A stretch of 64,000 nt of DNA from the NCBI GenBank assembly GCA_039720395.1, contig CM077822.1, positions 20,109,267 to 20,173,266 of the forward strand, read 5' to 3'. Shown piece by piece: positions 44,833 to 57,515 of the stretch. Source of the DNA: Liquidambar formosana. Taxonomy: Eukaryota; Streptophyta; Magnoliopsida; Saxifragales; Altingiaceae. The notes under the pieces were generated by a model, which did no database searches, was not told where the DNA came from, and saw only the letters and a list, made by a program, of their open reading frames with translations. Numbering within the stretch: position 1 is the stretch's first letter; the number at the start of each line of letters is the position of its first letter. The translations under genes were made by a program, and so were the position numbers.

Positions 44833-46489
44833 TGTTAGGATTATGCCCTAGAGCCAATCATAGAGATGATTGTTTAGGGATTAGGAACAATCATTTGATT
44901 TCATTTATGTATGTCACATTTATTATTGATTTAATAAAAGGGCTTATTCTATTATGTTTATATGCATCATTTATATTTACATAATATGTCCATGGAGTTA
45001 GAGTTGAGAATATGGAATTACAAAGAGTTGTAATTTTGAGACTATAGATATATCTCTGTACTAAACTCCTTAAGCATTCCTAGTTGAAGGTTCACTATGA
45101 TGGACAGTAATGAACCATAGGACTAGCACTTGTTAGGTTGACTCTATAGGAGGATAGCTAGTCTCAAGCTATTTGTGTGGAGACACTACAACCAACAAGT
45201 GGGTGCCTATTATAAGAATAGGTACACTGAATGTGACCAAAGATATGAGATAAATTGAATGGAGTTTTATCCTGCCTGTCAATCAGTTTCTCATTGTTAT
45301 AGTGGTACAAGTAATCCTTAGACCTGAGACACCATAGTTGCCTTATGCATGTAGCTTTAGAAGTTTGATAACACTAAGTGCAGATCCTATTCAGGGGTCT
45401 GCAAAGGTGTTCATTGGCCCTACTGCTATGTGTATGAAGGCATGTGAGTGATCAACAAGGGATCCATCACTCTCAGGAAAAAGAGAGAGAATGTCTCATA
45501 TAGCATTCATAATATAACTCATTAAATCCATGGCCATGGTAGGATGAATATGAAAAGAGTTTCATGAGTTCATCAATGAGTTGATATCTATGAATGAGTA
45601 TAAAGTAATTGAACTAGGGACTTGACAGACTTCCATGTCCTATTAGTTCAATTGGAGACATTGTGTTGAAGGAAGGATGCAATTGTAACCTATAAACTAT
45701 AACAGAAGGGTTCTTTGTAAATGACTATTCACCTCATTAAGGACCACACCATGAGCCATATGCTAGGTGTTACTCATGGTTAGTAGAAGCCCTAATTGAT
45801 ATAAGTGAGTTATAATCAATTAGGGAATTGGAAGGAGTTCCAATTAGACCCTAAATGGAAAGAGTTCCATTGTGCACACCTTGTGCTATTCCTACTACTT
45901 AATGATGTGAACCCAATGGGTCACACACTGATCATGCAAGAAGGGCTTTAAAGTCTATGAGAGAAAGGGTTTTAGTGAATAAAGAATAGTTCTTTATGGG
46001 CCTATTTGTATTTGATACAAATAATAGGGGTTAATGTGCAATTAAGAGTAATTACACATAACCCTATTAGGGTTTCTTCCCCATGGCCAGCCCCCTTTAG
46101 TGGGCTGCCTATATAAGTCACACTTATGTGTGACATGGCATAAGAGGCTTGCACAAAAACCCTAGCCGTCCAGCCCCTTGGAGGCTCTCTTCTCTCTCTC
46201 TCTCTTCTCCACCTCTAGCAACAACAAGGAAGAAGAAAGAAAGGACTTGAAGCTCTAGCTAGGTGTGGATACCGTTGGAGGCAGCACACTTGGGCTGCTC
46301 ATTCACCGCTGTCCGGAGTCGAAGCTTGGAGCAAAACGGAGAAGACAAAAATTCTGTAAGTGTTCTAACCCTCTTCGTAGTTAGGGTTTGATTTTGTGTT
46401 ATGCATAGTTAGATTCATGGGATTGGGAATCGTAGGAAAAATTTTTATATTCCGCACTTGTATTTTTCCCTCTTGTTCGATTCCCAACA
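44833..46489 (+). repeat. 5' LTR of the copia element
   Basis: 1657 bp. TATATAAG (46110-46117) is a good TATA box, and a CT-rich run follows at about 46188-46210. Confidence 0.95.
46110..46117 (+). promoter_or_regulatory. Copia LTR TATA box
   Basis: TATATAAG, repeated in the 3' LTR at 54150-54157. Confidence 0.6.
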
Positions 46490-46490
46490 G

Positions 46491-46503
46491 TGGTATCAGA
46501 GCC
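46491..46503 (+). other. Copia primer binding site (tRNA-iMet)
   Basis: TGGTATCAGAGCC one base after the 5' LTR is the standard plant copia primer site for initiator methionine tRNA. Confidence 0.9.
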
Positions 46504-47996
46504 ATGATTATGCATAATACAAAATACATATGGGCTGGTAATTATGGTGTAGTTGAATGATTCAAAAATCTGGAAAATTTTTCTGCATAATTGGTTTTCC
46601 TCCATGGCTGAACCTAGGGTTTGGAACCCTAGGTCAATTCTCTTCTACTCCTCTTCTAATTGATGGTTAAGTGTATCCATGGATGCAATAGGTTGCATAG
46701 GGTTTGAGTTTGGAGAAGAAGAATAAGGAAACTAGGGTTTTATAAAACTGTTATGAACAGTTTTCATGGTTGCCATGAAAAACCGTCATCTTGTTTTGCC
46801 TGCCGAATTCAGAGTTCTTCTCCAAAATTTTCGAGCCATATATGGTTAGAAAGCTCTTTGAATAAGCTTTCCAACCCAACAAACGGTGCGTCAATCCGAG
46901 TTCTGTAGTGAAAGTTATGAATTTTTTACTACAGGCTGTCTGGAAAGACAGTTTTGCTCGGGAATGATGCAATAGCCACAACTTTGAGTTATTGATGGAG
47001 ATCAAAGGCATGGCAATGGTTGCCACCACTTGGGCTTATGTTCTAGACATGGTAGGGAAAGGTTCCCAAGCATTTAGATGCATCATAATTGGATTAAGAT
47101 GCTAGAACAGAAGGAAGAAGGAGAAGAACACCATGGAGGCTGAATCTGGGTTTTAGAACCCTAAGGTTCTTGCAATTAATTCTAATTAAAGCTGCTGTAT
47201 TTATGATGGAAGATCATTGTAGGATCATTATATATCATGTGTATATGATTTTCTTTAAGTTTCAAAAAGGTTTTGATGGAAAAAGATTCAAAAAGTTTGA
47301 AAATTTTTCATGAACAGCATAGCAGATTTTCTCTGCAGAAAAGTCATCAATGGAGTTTTGATTAGAACTTGAGTTAGGGAACTCCAAATTGCATGAAACC
47401 AATTGCATTAGTTTCCTAAGACATGTAGGATACTGGGAAAATTCGTTTGGTAGCCTAATTCATTCATCTTGCTGGGTTTTAAATCAATTTCTGACAATGG
47501 ACAGTATGCTGTAAATTTCTGGGCAGCCTACTGTTGTTTTAATTGTTTAGAACAATTGATGATGATTTGATCATCCAAACCTCTTCTATTAGCTTAGTAT
47601 TTCATGTAGGGACATGATACAAAAGCTGGTTTCAATGGAGGAGTCGAATTGATAAGGATTTAGAAGCTATTGTGACCTTCAAGGTCTGCAACAATGGCTC
47701 CAGCAATGGGTTTTGGAAACCCTGATTGTTCTTGATGATGGCAGCCACTTCCACCACTTCTCACGTGTCCAGAGGCTTGTCCCACACCCCTAGGATGTTC
47801 TCCCATGACTGGCCATGGCCTCCCACAGTCGTTGGTGGCCATGGCAGCCTAGCCAAGCTCAGGCAGCCCCCTGGTAGTGACGGCTGCATAGAGTTAAGGA
47901 TGAAACCCTAATTTTGAGTTAATGATGAAACCCTAATTTCATTATGGCATTAATTAAAACCCTAATTGGAATATTAATTACCTTAATTAAGAGTTA

Positions 47997-48023
47997 ATGA
48001 TTGGTCATTAAATGACCAATCAT
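47997..48023. repeat. 27-bp palindrome, copy 1
   Basis: Perfect 13-bp arms ATGATTGGTCATT and AATGACCAATCAT around one base. A copy with one arm mismatch lies at 48186-48212. Confidence 0.8.
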
Positions 48024-48185
48024 GGTTATTGATTGTTAGGGCATAATTAATACCATTAATGATGTCTAGGGTTAGGGTTTTGGAAACCCTAATTAGTGTA
48101 ATTAATTAAGGGTAATTAATACCCTATTTGGCATTAATTAAACCCTAATCCCTTTTATTAAATACCATATGAACCTAGGGTTTTA

Positions 48186-48212
48186 ATGATTGGACATTAA
48201 ATGACCAATCAT
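48186..48212. repeat. 27-bp palindrome, copy 2
   Basis: Arms ATGATTGGACATT and AATGACCAATCAT, one mismatch, 189 bp after copy 1. Confidence 0.8.
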
Positions 48213-49590
48213 AAGGCATTTAATGATTAGGGCTTGCATTTAGGGTTTAGGGTTATGCATTTAGGGTTTAGGGTTTTAGGAAACCCTAATACACTAATTC
48301 ATCATTTTAATGATTTTATTTAATTCCTATATTAATTATTTAATTAATATTGATTAATTTTATAATGTTTTAAATGGTTTAAAACACAATTAGGGATTAA
48401 ATTAAAATCTGGAAATTCTTAATTAAATGAAATTGTTTTGTTTAATTAAGGAAACCCTAATATTGGATATTAGAGTTATTTTAGGAAACTTTATATGTTT
48501 CTAATTAATTTGATTAATTGAAACTAAATGTCTTAAATGTTAAGACTTTATTTAATTCTGGATATTTTTGTTAAAACCTAATAAGATTAGGATGCATTAA
48601 TGAGATTAATGTAAATCATTCAAGAGAATTACCATAATGCCCATATGTTTTAATGCTTACAGTTTTTCTTTACATTATGCAATGAGATTGTATGTATGTG
48701 TTTGGATGATGATTATGGACTATACCCCTTTAAACCAATTGTGATTGGCCGTCTTATGAATGGGATGTTATTATTTACAAGAGTTGTAATTTTATTAAGG
48801 TGATGTAATTTATTTGGGGCTTGCATGCCACCTTCCCTCTCCCTCTCTCTCTATCATTCTCTTATGTACCCCACATTCCCCTTATGTATCCCTTTCTTTA
48901 AATTATGTAAATGTTATGTAATCGAGAGCGCACTAAGGAGCATGGTGGACCCAAAGGAGCATGATAGAGCCCAACAAGCCAATGGTGGAGACCATCAAGC
49001 CAAGGGAGCAGATTGAAGGACTTGAAAGCTTAGAGAAGTGTTTCAAGAAAGCATGCATGTTACGAATGGTTTATTTTACGATCACCTACACCCACCTTAG
49101 ACCTTGGATTCAATCTATTGGCTTGGATTGAATCCTCTCAAAGTCCATAATCATCATAGTGGGAGCTTTAATTTATGAGATAATTGTATTAGCTCCAATA
49201 CCATAGTTTGGTATATGTTACCTATTCACTTAGGGACTAATATCAAAATATGGTACTTTATATATGTTGATATATAATAGCATGCGATGTATGATTTATA
49301 ATAGCATGAGATGTATGATTATAAATAGCATAATTTATATGTTTAAATTTTGATACATAGGATGCATGTTAATTTGATGAGACCCTTTAAAACCCCTCTT
49401 ATTTAATATTAAGTTGAAAATGGAGAAGTCATTGGGGAATGAATTCTTCATTGCCTTCCATCATTATAGGATCATCTAACGTCCCTTAATGTGGGTACCT
49501 GGCTGCAGACATGTAGGAGCTACCCATGTTAAAGACATTACTTGAAACTATCACATATGAGATATCATGGGGTGCCTAAACTGGTATATA

Positions 49591-49796
49591 CCAAGAAACT
49601 AACATGTGAGGTATATATTTGGCGAAACATACCTGTGTGAATGATGGGTTTAACTTAACTAGGGAAGTATTCCAAGAAACTAACATGTGAGGTGTATGTT
49701 CCCTAGAGGCAAAACGATTGGAACTTGCTTATGAAGCAATAGACAAAGAGTTGTCTTCTTATTGTGGGTTAGAAGCCAAGAAACTAACATGTGAGG
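49591..49796 (+). repeat. Three copies of a 21-bp motif in the copia interior
   Basis: The 21-bp word starting CCAAGAAACTAACATGTGAG occurs at 49591-49611, 49672-49692 and 49776-49796. Each copy is set in a different flank, and those flanks often repeat on both sides of the motif (for example TATA before and after copy 1). Confidence 0.85.
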
Positions 49797-52250
49797 CTTC
49801 TAGGTCATAGTGGGACCCCAATCCCCATTAGGAATGAGATTCCCGAATTCCATTAGAGGGTGTATGGAATTTGATAAAATAGTGGGAGGTACCATATGAT
49901 TAAAGACCCAATCATTATGGATAAAAATGAAATCTAATTCTCTGTTTATGTAGATTACCTAATTACTCACCTCAAAACCCCTATTTCCTAATATAGGATA
50001 TTGATAGTTTGACTAAACCCGATTTCTTTGATTGACTTAGGAAATTGAGAATTGTTCTCAACTTCAAAAGATTGTTTATATGCTATTAGGCCTTTTATTA
50101 AAGGCCCTCCATAAAACATCCTAAGAAGAAAAAGACACTATGCGCAATTGGCATCTTGTTGCCATGCTATATGATAGTATTGATGACTAATGAGCTTCAG
50201 AAGCAAAATTAGTCAATGCAAGTGCCTTTGATGTCCTACATCACATACAAAGGTTGTATTGTGAGTAAAATAATACTATAAAGTATAGTACTTGTAAAGG
50301 ACTTCTTCTGGACTAGGATGTAATAAAAGTTGTTTATTAATAATCATTCTTTTGAAAAATGATTAATCACATAGAATAGCTTGAGAAGCTAGATGTGATT
50401 TAAAATGGAAGCATAGAGGAAAGCAAGTCTTGAAAAGTCAAAGACAAAGAAATATAATTATTTTGTAGTAAACATAAGGTATTGTAAAGGGAACTTGATA
50501 AAGTATCAGTCTTCCTAGAAGAACCAAACTTTTGAAGTTTTGGTTCATGCTCTAAACTAAATTGTTGGTTAGTTCTGCTTCTTGGTTTTTGGATTCTAGT
50601 ATAATCTAAATCGAAGCAGAAAGTTAAGTAGATAATAAGTTACCTTTAAAAATTTTAATAGAGCAAGAGTTGCTAGATTAATTTTGGGAACTTATTTCTT
50701 AACTAGGTCATTTAAGACATTCTAGAAATTTGATTTCTGAATTTAAATGACTAATTAGAGCGAATGCAACGTATTCTGAGAATACAAGAGATGTAGAGAC
50801 TCTCATTTAAATGTAACGATTATGACTTGGTTATGAGATGACCAAACCCATCTTTTACTTGGTGAAGTGAAAGAGTTACATTTATAATTTGACTAATACA
50901 TTGTGATGTATATAGTCATGTAGAGCATGCATTCAATTACAGTAGACTCATCTTAGAATACCATAGCTCAATGGTGAATCTAAGAGAACGAATTGAACCC
51001 TATTAAGATATGGTTTGATCCATGATGAGTTTTACTAATGTATCCATATAGGATATACCTTAAAATTGCTACATATTGATAATTTAGGGTTCACTCCAGT
51101 TTTGTCCCAATTATATCAGATATGATATGGGAAGTAACCCAACTTAAAGAAGTTAAGGCTTGGGCTTATGCTACGTTTGTCTGGAAACATAATGTAGACA
51201 ATCTGGAAATAAGGTCAAGTAAGTGTTGAATTGTGGTATATCCCAAAAGTGGTTGGGATAGTATTTCTATTACCTAATGAACAAAAGTTGTCCATTAGGA
51301 TGTTTGCTAGATTTTCTTGAGAAAGAGTTCATTCAAGAAAGATGCAAAAGTAGATAGAATTTATAGAATTGTCTATAAAGCCACAAACGAACAAAGATCC
51401 AACCCTTGTCTCTATTGAGGCAAAACCTTTAATTACACCACATTCTTTTCATAGATCAAATTGGATATTTCTTTAACATAAGAGAGATATTGTATCTCCA
51501 TTAGAATGTGAAAGAATTGTTCTTTGGTAATAAAGATCACAAAGATAATCCTATTGATTATGACTAGACGATGTTTCACATCAACTCGAGAAATGACTAA
51601 GAGTCATTAAATCCAATATGGATAGGTAGAGACCTAAAAGGCTTGGCTATTTAAGAATGTTTTCAACATAGGCAAAAAGTTGTCTATAAAGAAACTTGTT
51701 TGATAATAGTTATGCTGAAATCCATTTGGATCTTGTTATCTATAAACACACATTTTGAAGATGAGATATGTCAAAAAGGATATAAAGATATTATATCAAA
51801 TGGTGAAAAACCATAAAAGTGTGTAAGTTATAGAAGTCTATTAATAGACTACAAGGTTCTCATAATTAGAACATCTATAAAGTTGAAGTAATCAAATTGT
51901 TTGATTTCTCTCATTGTATAGATGGACCATGAGTGTATAAAAGGTTAGTGGGAGTGCGATCGTTTTTCTTTATCCTAAGTATAGATGACATCCTAATCAT
52001 TATGAATGATATATGAATGACATCCTAATCGTTTTGGTTTTTAGAGAAAAACTAATTCATGAAAGATTTGGCAGAAGCATCCAACAAGATCTATAGAGAT
52101 AGATCATATAGATTGCTAAGTATCTCCAAATCATCAAACATAGTTGAAATGTTGAAGGAGTTCAACATGGAGAATTCTAAGAGAGGTCTGATTTACTTCA
52201 GATAAGAATTCATTATTTAAGGGCATGTGCCTTAGGATAACACAAGTAAG
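49797..52250 (+). other. Copia interior, decayed presumed pol region
   Basis: No open frame survives. The position suggests former integrase and RT, but I cannot read clear motifs here. Confidence 0.4.
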
Positions 52251-52840
52251 GTTCTTAAAGTGTTAAGAAGCCTTATTCTACACTATGTATTGAACCTGAT
52301 ATCTATTATGTTGTAATTGTTACAAATAGTTGTCAGTCAATTCAAATTTGGAATATTGGATTGTATATGGAAATTGTAAACTCATAGTAGATGGGTATAT
52401 GGATTTGGATGTAATCCATATGGGGTATATTTTATATTCACTTTAGTTGGTGAAATACTTAATGGAAGAACTGTATGAAAGATACAGTGGATTCCATTAT
52501 TAAGGGTGAATTAATTGTCGCATTGTCTAGGAGACTGTTTGGATCTATAAGTTCATTTAGAACTTAGAGTTGTTCCTTCCATTGAGTTGCCCACACCTTG
52601 TTTTGTGACAACAATGGGTCTATAGCTCAAGTATAGGAATCACGGTCTCATCAAAAGTCCAAACTCATAGAGTGACAATTCCAAGTGATTAGAGGAATCA
52701 TTGGAAGAGGTAATAGATACATTACAGAAGATATTATCTACATAAGTTTTTGTAGACCTACTAACTAAAGCTTTAAAACATAATTGGTTATGTCTAAGAC
52801 CAACATCTTGAGAAGATAGGTATGCGATACATGGTCGATT
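52251..52840 (+). pseudogene. Copia RT end and RNase H remnant
   Basis: Across shifting frames the sequence reads typical copia 3' pol pieces: EPDIYYVV, then FCDNNGSIAQ near 52601-52630, then RSHQKSKLIE, and a terminal VDLLTKALKH before the polypurine tract. The many stops and shifts show long decay before the last transposition. Confidence 0.7.
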
Positions 52841-52849
52841 GGCTTTAGT

Positions 52850-52862
52850 GCAAGTGGGAGAT
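52850..52862 (+). other. Copia polypurine tract
   Basis: AAGTGGGAGAT directly before the 3' LTR, the usual copia form. Confidence 0.8.
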
Positions 52863-54519
52863 TGTTAGGATTATGCCCTAGAGCCAATCATAGAGATGAT
52901 TGTTTAGGGATTAGGAACAATCATTTGATTTCATTTATGTATGTCACATTTATTATTGATTTAATAAAAGGGCTTATTCTATTATGTTTATATGCATCAT
53001 TTATATTTACATAATATGTCCATGGAGTTAGAGTTGAGAATATGGAATTACAAAGAGTTGTAATTTTGAGACTATAGATATATCTCTGTACTAAACTCCT
53101 TAAGCATTCCTAGTTGAAGGTTCACTATGATGGACAGTAATGAACCATAGGACTAGCACTTGTTAGGTTGACTCTATAGGAGGATAGCTAGTCTCAAGCT
53201 ATTTGTGTGGAGACACTACAACCAACAAGTGGGTGCCTATTATAAGAATAGGTACACTGAATGTGACCAAAGATATGAGATAAATTGAATGGAGTTTTAT
53301 CCTGCCTGTCAATCAGTTTCTCATTGTTATAGTGGTACAAGTAATCCTTAGACCTGAGACACCATAGTTGCCTTATGCATGTAGCTTTAGAAGTTTGATA
53401 ACACTAAGTGCAGATCCTATTCAGGGGTCTGCAAAGGTGTTCATTGGCCCTACTGCTATGTGTATGAAGGCATGTGAGTGATCAACAAGGGATCCATCAC
53501 TCTCAGGAAAAAGAGAGAGAATGTCTCATATAGCATTCATAATATAACTCATTAAATCCATGGCCATGGTAGGATGAATATGAAAAGAGTTTCATGAGTT
53601 CATCAATGAGTTGATATCTATGAATGAGTATAAAGTAATTGAACTAGGGACTTGACAGACTTCCATGTCCTATTAGTTCAATTGGAGACATTGTGTTGAA
53701 GGAAGGATGCAATTGTAACCTATAAACTATAACAGAAGGGTTCTTTGTAAATGACTATTCACCTCATTAAGGACCACACCATGAGCCATATGCTAGGTGT
53801 TACTCATGGTTAGTAGAAGCCCTAATTGATATAAGTGAGTTATAATCAATTAGGGAATTGGAAGGAGTTCCAATTAGACCCTAAATGGAAAGAGTTCCAT
53901 TGTGCACACCTTGTGCTATTCCTACTACTTAATGATGTGAACCCAATGGGTCACACACTGATCATGCAAGAAGGGTTTTAAAGTCTATGAGAGAAAGGGT
54001 TTTAGTGAATAAAGAATAGTTCTTTATGGGCCTATTTGTATTTGATACAAATAATAGGGGTTAATGTGCAATTAAGAGTAATTACACATAACCCTATTAG
54101 GGTTTCTTCCCCATGGCCAGCCCCCTTTAGTGGGCTGCCTATATAAGTCACACTTATGTGTGACATGGCATAAGAGGCTTGCACAAAAACCCTAGCCGTC
54201 CAGCCCCTTGGAGGCTCTCTTCTCTCTCTCTCTCTTCTCCACCTCTAGCAACAACAAGGAAGAAGAAAGAAAGGACTTGAAGCTCTAGCTAGGTGTGGAT
54301 ACCGTTGGAGGCAGCACACTTGGGCTGCTCATTCACCGCTGTCCGGAGTCGAAGCTTGGAGCAAAACGGAGAAGACAAAAATTCTGTAAGTGTTCTAACC
54401 CTCTTCGTAGTTAGGGTTTGATTTTGTGTTATGCATAGTTAGATTCATGGGATTGGGAATCGCAGGAAAAATTTTTATATTCCGCACTTGTATTTTTCCC
54501 TCTTGTTCGATTCCCAACA
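52863..54519 (+). repeat. 3' LTR of the copia element
   Basis: 1657 bp, two substitutions from the 5' LTR. Confidence 0.95.
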
Positions 54520-56011
54520 AGTCCAAATGGAAGAGATCGACACAATCACATGGGATGACCTCATGGGTGATGTAGGTGAGATTGATGATATGTGGATGAG
54601 CGATGACGAGGTGGAGCACATAACTAGAGGGGGTCGCCATTTCAAGCCTCCGCACTTAGAATCTGACAACCCATTGGGGAACTTAGAAGGTAATCGCCAC
54701 CTTGACCTACAAGAAGAGGAGGACGAAGTGCTTAGGCAATTGAGAAAGACTAATGCCAACATCACTATATGGGGTTTGCTCATGGCCTCTTACAAGCACA
54801 GGCAAACAATCTTGAAGTTGCTCAACCAGATACAGGTTCCTGTTGACACATCTCCGGAAAATTTGGTGAACTTGGTGAATCCAACCTCAAAGAACTCAAC
54901 CATTGTGTTCTCAGAGGCAGACCTACCTAAAAGTGGACCTAGCCATTCGCAAGCCATGTACATCACTGTCGACACCATGGGAAAGAGAGTTCCAACAGTC
55001 CTGATTGATAATGGTTCCGCTCTTAATGTGTGCCCTCTCAGAACTGCCACCGTCTTGGGGTTGGATCCAACAGACTTCGTGCCATCCGGGCAAACAGTGA
55101 GAGCCTATGATAACACCCGCTGAGAGGTGATTGGAGTGGTTACTTTGCCACTGATTATGGGGCCTACAGAATTCAGAGTGGAGTTCCAAGTCTTGGATGT
55201 CCCGTCGTGCTTCAATCTCTTGTTAGGGAGACCTTGGATTCATCCTGCAGGGGCTGTACCCTCGTCATTGCACCAAAAAGTCAAGTTCCCTTATGAAGGG
55301 GCCATCATCACACTTCGAGTATGTTCAATGCATAGAGAAAGAACCGGAACAGTGAGAGCTGATACCTCTCGACTTTTGCCCTCATGGCAACCTACATATG
55401 GGGAACATAATGAAGAAAATGAGTTTCTTCCCAGGCATGGGACTAGAACGCCGTTAGCAAGGCATACCGGTATCCGTTCAGAGCCGCATTGTCACCTATA
55501 CCTTCGGATTGGGGTATGAGCCTTCCAAAAAGGACCATATGGAGATGTTACAGAGAAGCAGAGAAAGGGTCAAAGCAAAAGCAGAAAGGAGGGTGCCAGA
55601 TATTAGAATCTCGCCGTACCGACCTACCTTGAATGGTTACTTTATTAAGGAAGGGGAGGATTTTCTATTCTGTGGATTCCCCGAACCATCCATTGACAAA
55701 GCGACCAAGGCGAGAGTTCCGGGGTTTGAAATATTCTTCACTGAGTGGTATCCCATTACTGCTACAATGGTTGATGATGAAGCAATCAATGATGACTATT
55801 GGGAAAAGAAGAGCGAAGATTGGGCAAAACAGATGGATTCGGAAGCCATGGTTACAATGTTTCAAGATACGGTTCTTGCTGTGGAAGAGTCGAATCTCGA
55901 GTGTTCTTCAATTCACCATGCAGCCGTGCCGCTCCTTAATTGGTATCTTGAAGAGGGTACCGTTGCAGAAATTCTTGAGGGCGAGGATCTCAACTTACCT
56001 GATAGTAGCTT
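54520..56011 (+). pseudogene. Element C gag C-terminus, retropepsin and G-patch remnant
   Basis: It resumes at the AGTCC duplication with VQMEEIDTITWDDLMGD. Retropepsin has VLIDNGSALNVCPL and NLLLGRPWIHPAGAV. TGA at 55121-55123 replaces an arginine codon. Near 55316 about 90 bp present in A and B (the segment after ITL, up to the YVQCIEKE block) are missing and the frame shifts. The G-patch-like block is still recognisable in another frame. The tail (GYFIKEGEDFLFCGFPEP to LPDSS) is open again from about 55509. Confidence 0.87.
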
Positions 56012-56179
56012 GTAGGTTCCTTAGTAGCTTGTCTTAGCTTTCTTTTCAAATAAAGTGTGTCCACCTAGCCCACCTTGTGGAGTTAGGAATCGTTCCCTAG
56101 TTGTGGCACATATGTTTTCTTTTTTTGTTTTGTTTTGTTAGTTCAGTCAATAAAGTGTGTTTCTTTTCATAATTTGCAG
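56012..56179 (+). other. Predicted intron between gag-pro and pol (element C)
   Basis: 168 nt with donor GTAGGT and acceptor AATTTGCAG after a T-rich run. Phase is the same as in A and B. Confidence 0.65.
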
Positions 56180-57515
56180 TGTTTCCTTTCTTTCTTCTAT
56201 GGATATCTATGGCATGGATATAGATCCTAGGAATGACGTCCCCCCGGAGCTCGTCGAGCAAAGGAAAAGGGGCATTACCAAACCTAACATGGATGAATTG
56301 GAATCAATCAATCTAGGGACAGATGAATTTCCAAGGATAATTAAAATTGGGATAACTCTCTCACCTGCTGAAAAAGAAAAATTGATAATACTTCTAAAAG
56401 CCAATGTAGAGGCCTTCGCATGGTCTTATGAGGATATGCCTGGTATTGATCCAGATATAGTGCAATATTACATCCCCACTAATCCCACTAAAAAGCCTAT
56501 AAAGCAAAAATTAAGAAGATTAAAACCAGAATGGGCTTTGAAAGTAAAAGAAGAGGTAACTAAACAATTAGATGCCGGGTTTCTCCAAGTTGTGGAGTAC
56601 CCTGAATGGCTGTCTAACATAGTGCCTGTGCCTAAAAAAGATGGGAAAGTGCGAATGTGTGTTGACTTCCGCGACCTTAATGCTGCGAGCCCAAAGGATG
56701 ATTTCCCTCTACCGCATATCGATGTGTTGGTGGACAGTACAGTAGGCCATGCTCTTCTTTCCTTCATGGATGGGTTCTCCGGTTACAACCAGATAAAGAT
56801 GGCGCCTCGAGATATGGAAAAGATGGCTTTTATCACGCAGTGGGGCACGTATTGCTACAAGGTAATGCCTTTTGGCTTGAGAAATGCTGGGGCTACTTAC
56901 CAAAGAGCTGCTACGACCCTATTGCATGATATGATCCATAAAGTAGAGGTGTATGTGGACGACATGATAGTCAAATCTGTAGACTGAGAAGGACATTTCA
57001 CAGCATTGGAGAAATTCCTAGAACGGGCAAAGAAGTACAACCTCCGACTGAATCCTCAGAAGTGCGCCTTCGGAGTCACCGCAGGGAAGCTGTTGGGTTT
57101 CATGATCACTCAGAGGGGAATTGAAGTTGATCCAGGGAATATAAAAGCTATCACGGAGATGGAGCCACCAAGAACGGAAAAACAGATCCGGGGTTTTCTG
57201 GGGAGAGTTCAATACATTAGTCGTTTTATCGCCAATCTGACCATGGTATGCGAGCCAATTTTCAAGCTACTTAAGAAGGGCGTTTCCAAGGAATGGAATG
57301 AGGATTGTCAAGAAGCCTTTGAGACCATTAAAAGGTATCTGAGTAACCCCCCAATCTTGGTTCCCTCGCGGCAAGGTGAACCATTACTGTTATATTTAAC
57401 GGTTACCGAAACCGCGACGGGAGCCATGTTAGCTCAATACCTTGAAGGGTCAAAAAAGGAAAATGCCATCTACTACTTGAGCAAGAAAATGATAGATTAT
57501 GAAGTAAAGTACATG
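56180..57515 (+). pseudogene. Element C reverse transcriptase and start of RNase H
   Basis: The pol ATG is at 56199. RT motifs VPVPKKDGKVRMCVDFRDLN, SFMDGFSGYNQIKM and YVDDMIV are all present. TGA at 56985-56987 replaces an arginine codon just after YVDD, one Glu codon is missing before YVDD, and a 1-bp loss near 57512 shifts the frame in RNase H. Confidence 0.9.

Larger units (their letters stand above)
46504..49590. other. Copia interior, 5' half, no coding capacity
   Basis: No ORF above about 92 codons and no gag motif recognised. The stretch at 47900-48540 is AT-rich with many CCCTAAT and TTAATTA words, a short TTTAGGG run at 48239-48278, and two 27-bp palindromes. Confidence 0.6.
44833..54519 (+). 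mobile_element. Full-length, coding-dead Ty1/copia element
   Basis: Two 1657-bp LTRs (TGTTAGGATT ... TTCCCAACA), target duplication AGTCC (44828-44832 and 54520-54524), a tRNA-iMet primer site and a polypurine tract define a complete 9.7-kb insertion. The LTRs differ at only two sites by eye (C/T at 45945 versus 53985 region, and T/C at 46433 versus 54463). The 6.4-kb interior has no long ORF; only remnants of copia RNase H are readable near its 3' end. It is therefore a recent, non-autonomous insertion, probably mobilised by another copia element. Confidence 0.95.

Noticed and set aside
46491..46503. tRNA gene fragment
   Set aside because: It is the short primer binding site; no tRNA fold is present here or elsewhere in the window.
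48239..48278. Interstitial telomere array (TTTAGGG)
   Set aside because: Only two pairs of units in an AT-rich region full of similar words; too short to support.
54488..54524. Start of an independent gene at the end of the copia LTR
   Set aside because: The apparent ATG lies in the LTR; the real frame is the interrupted gag-pro of C.
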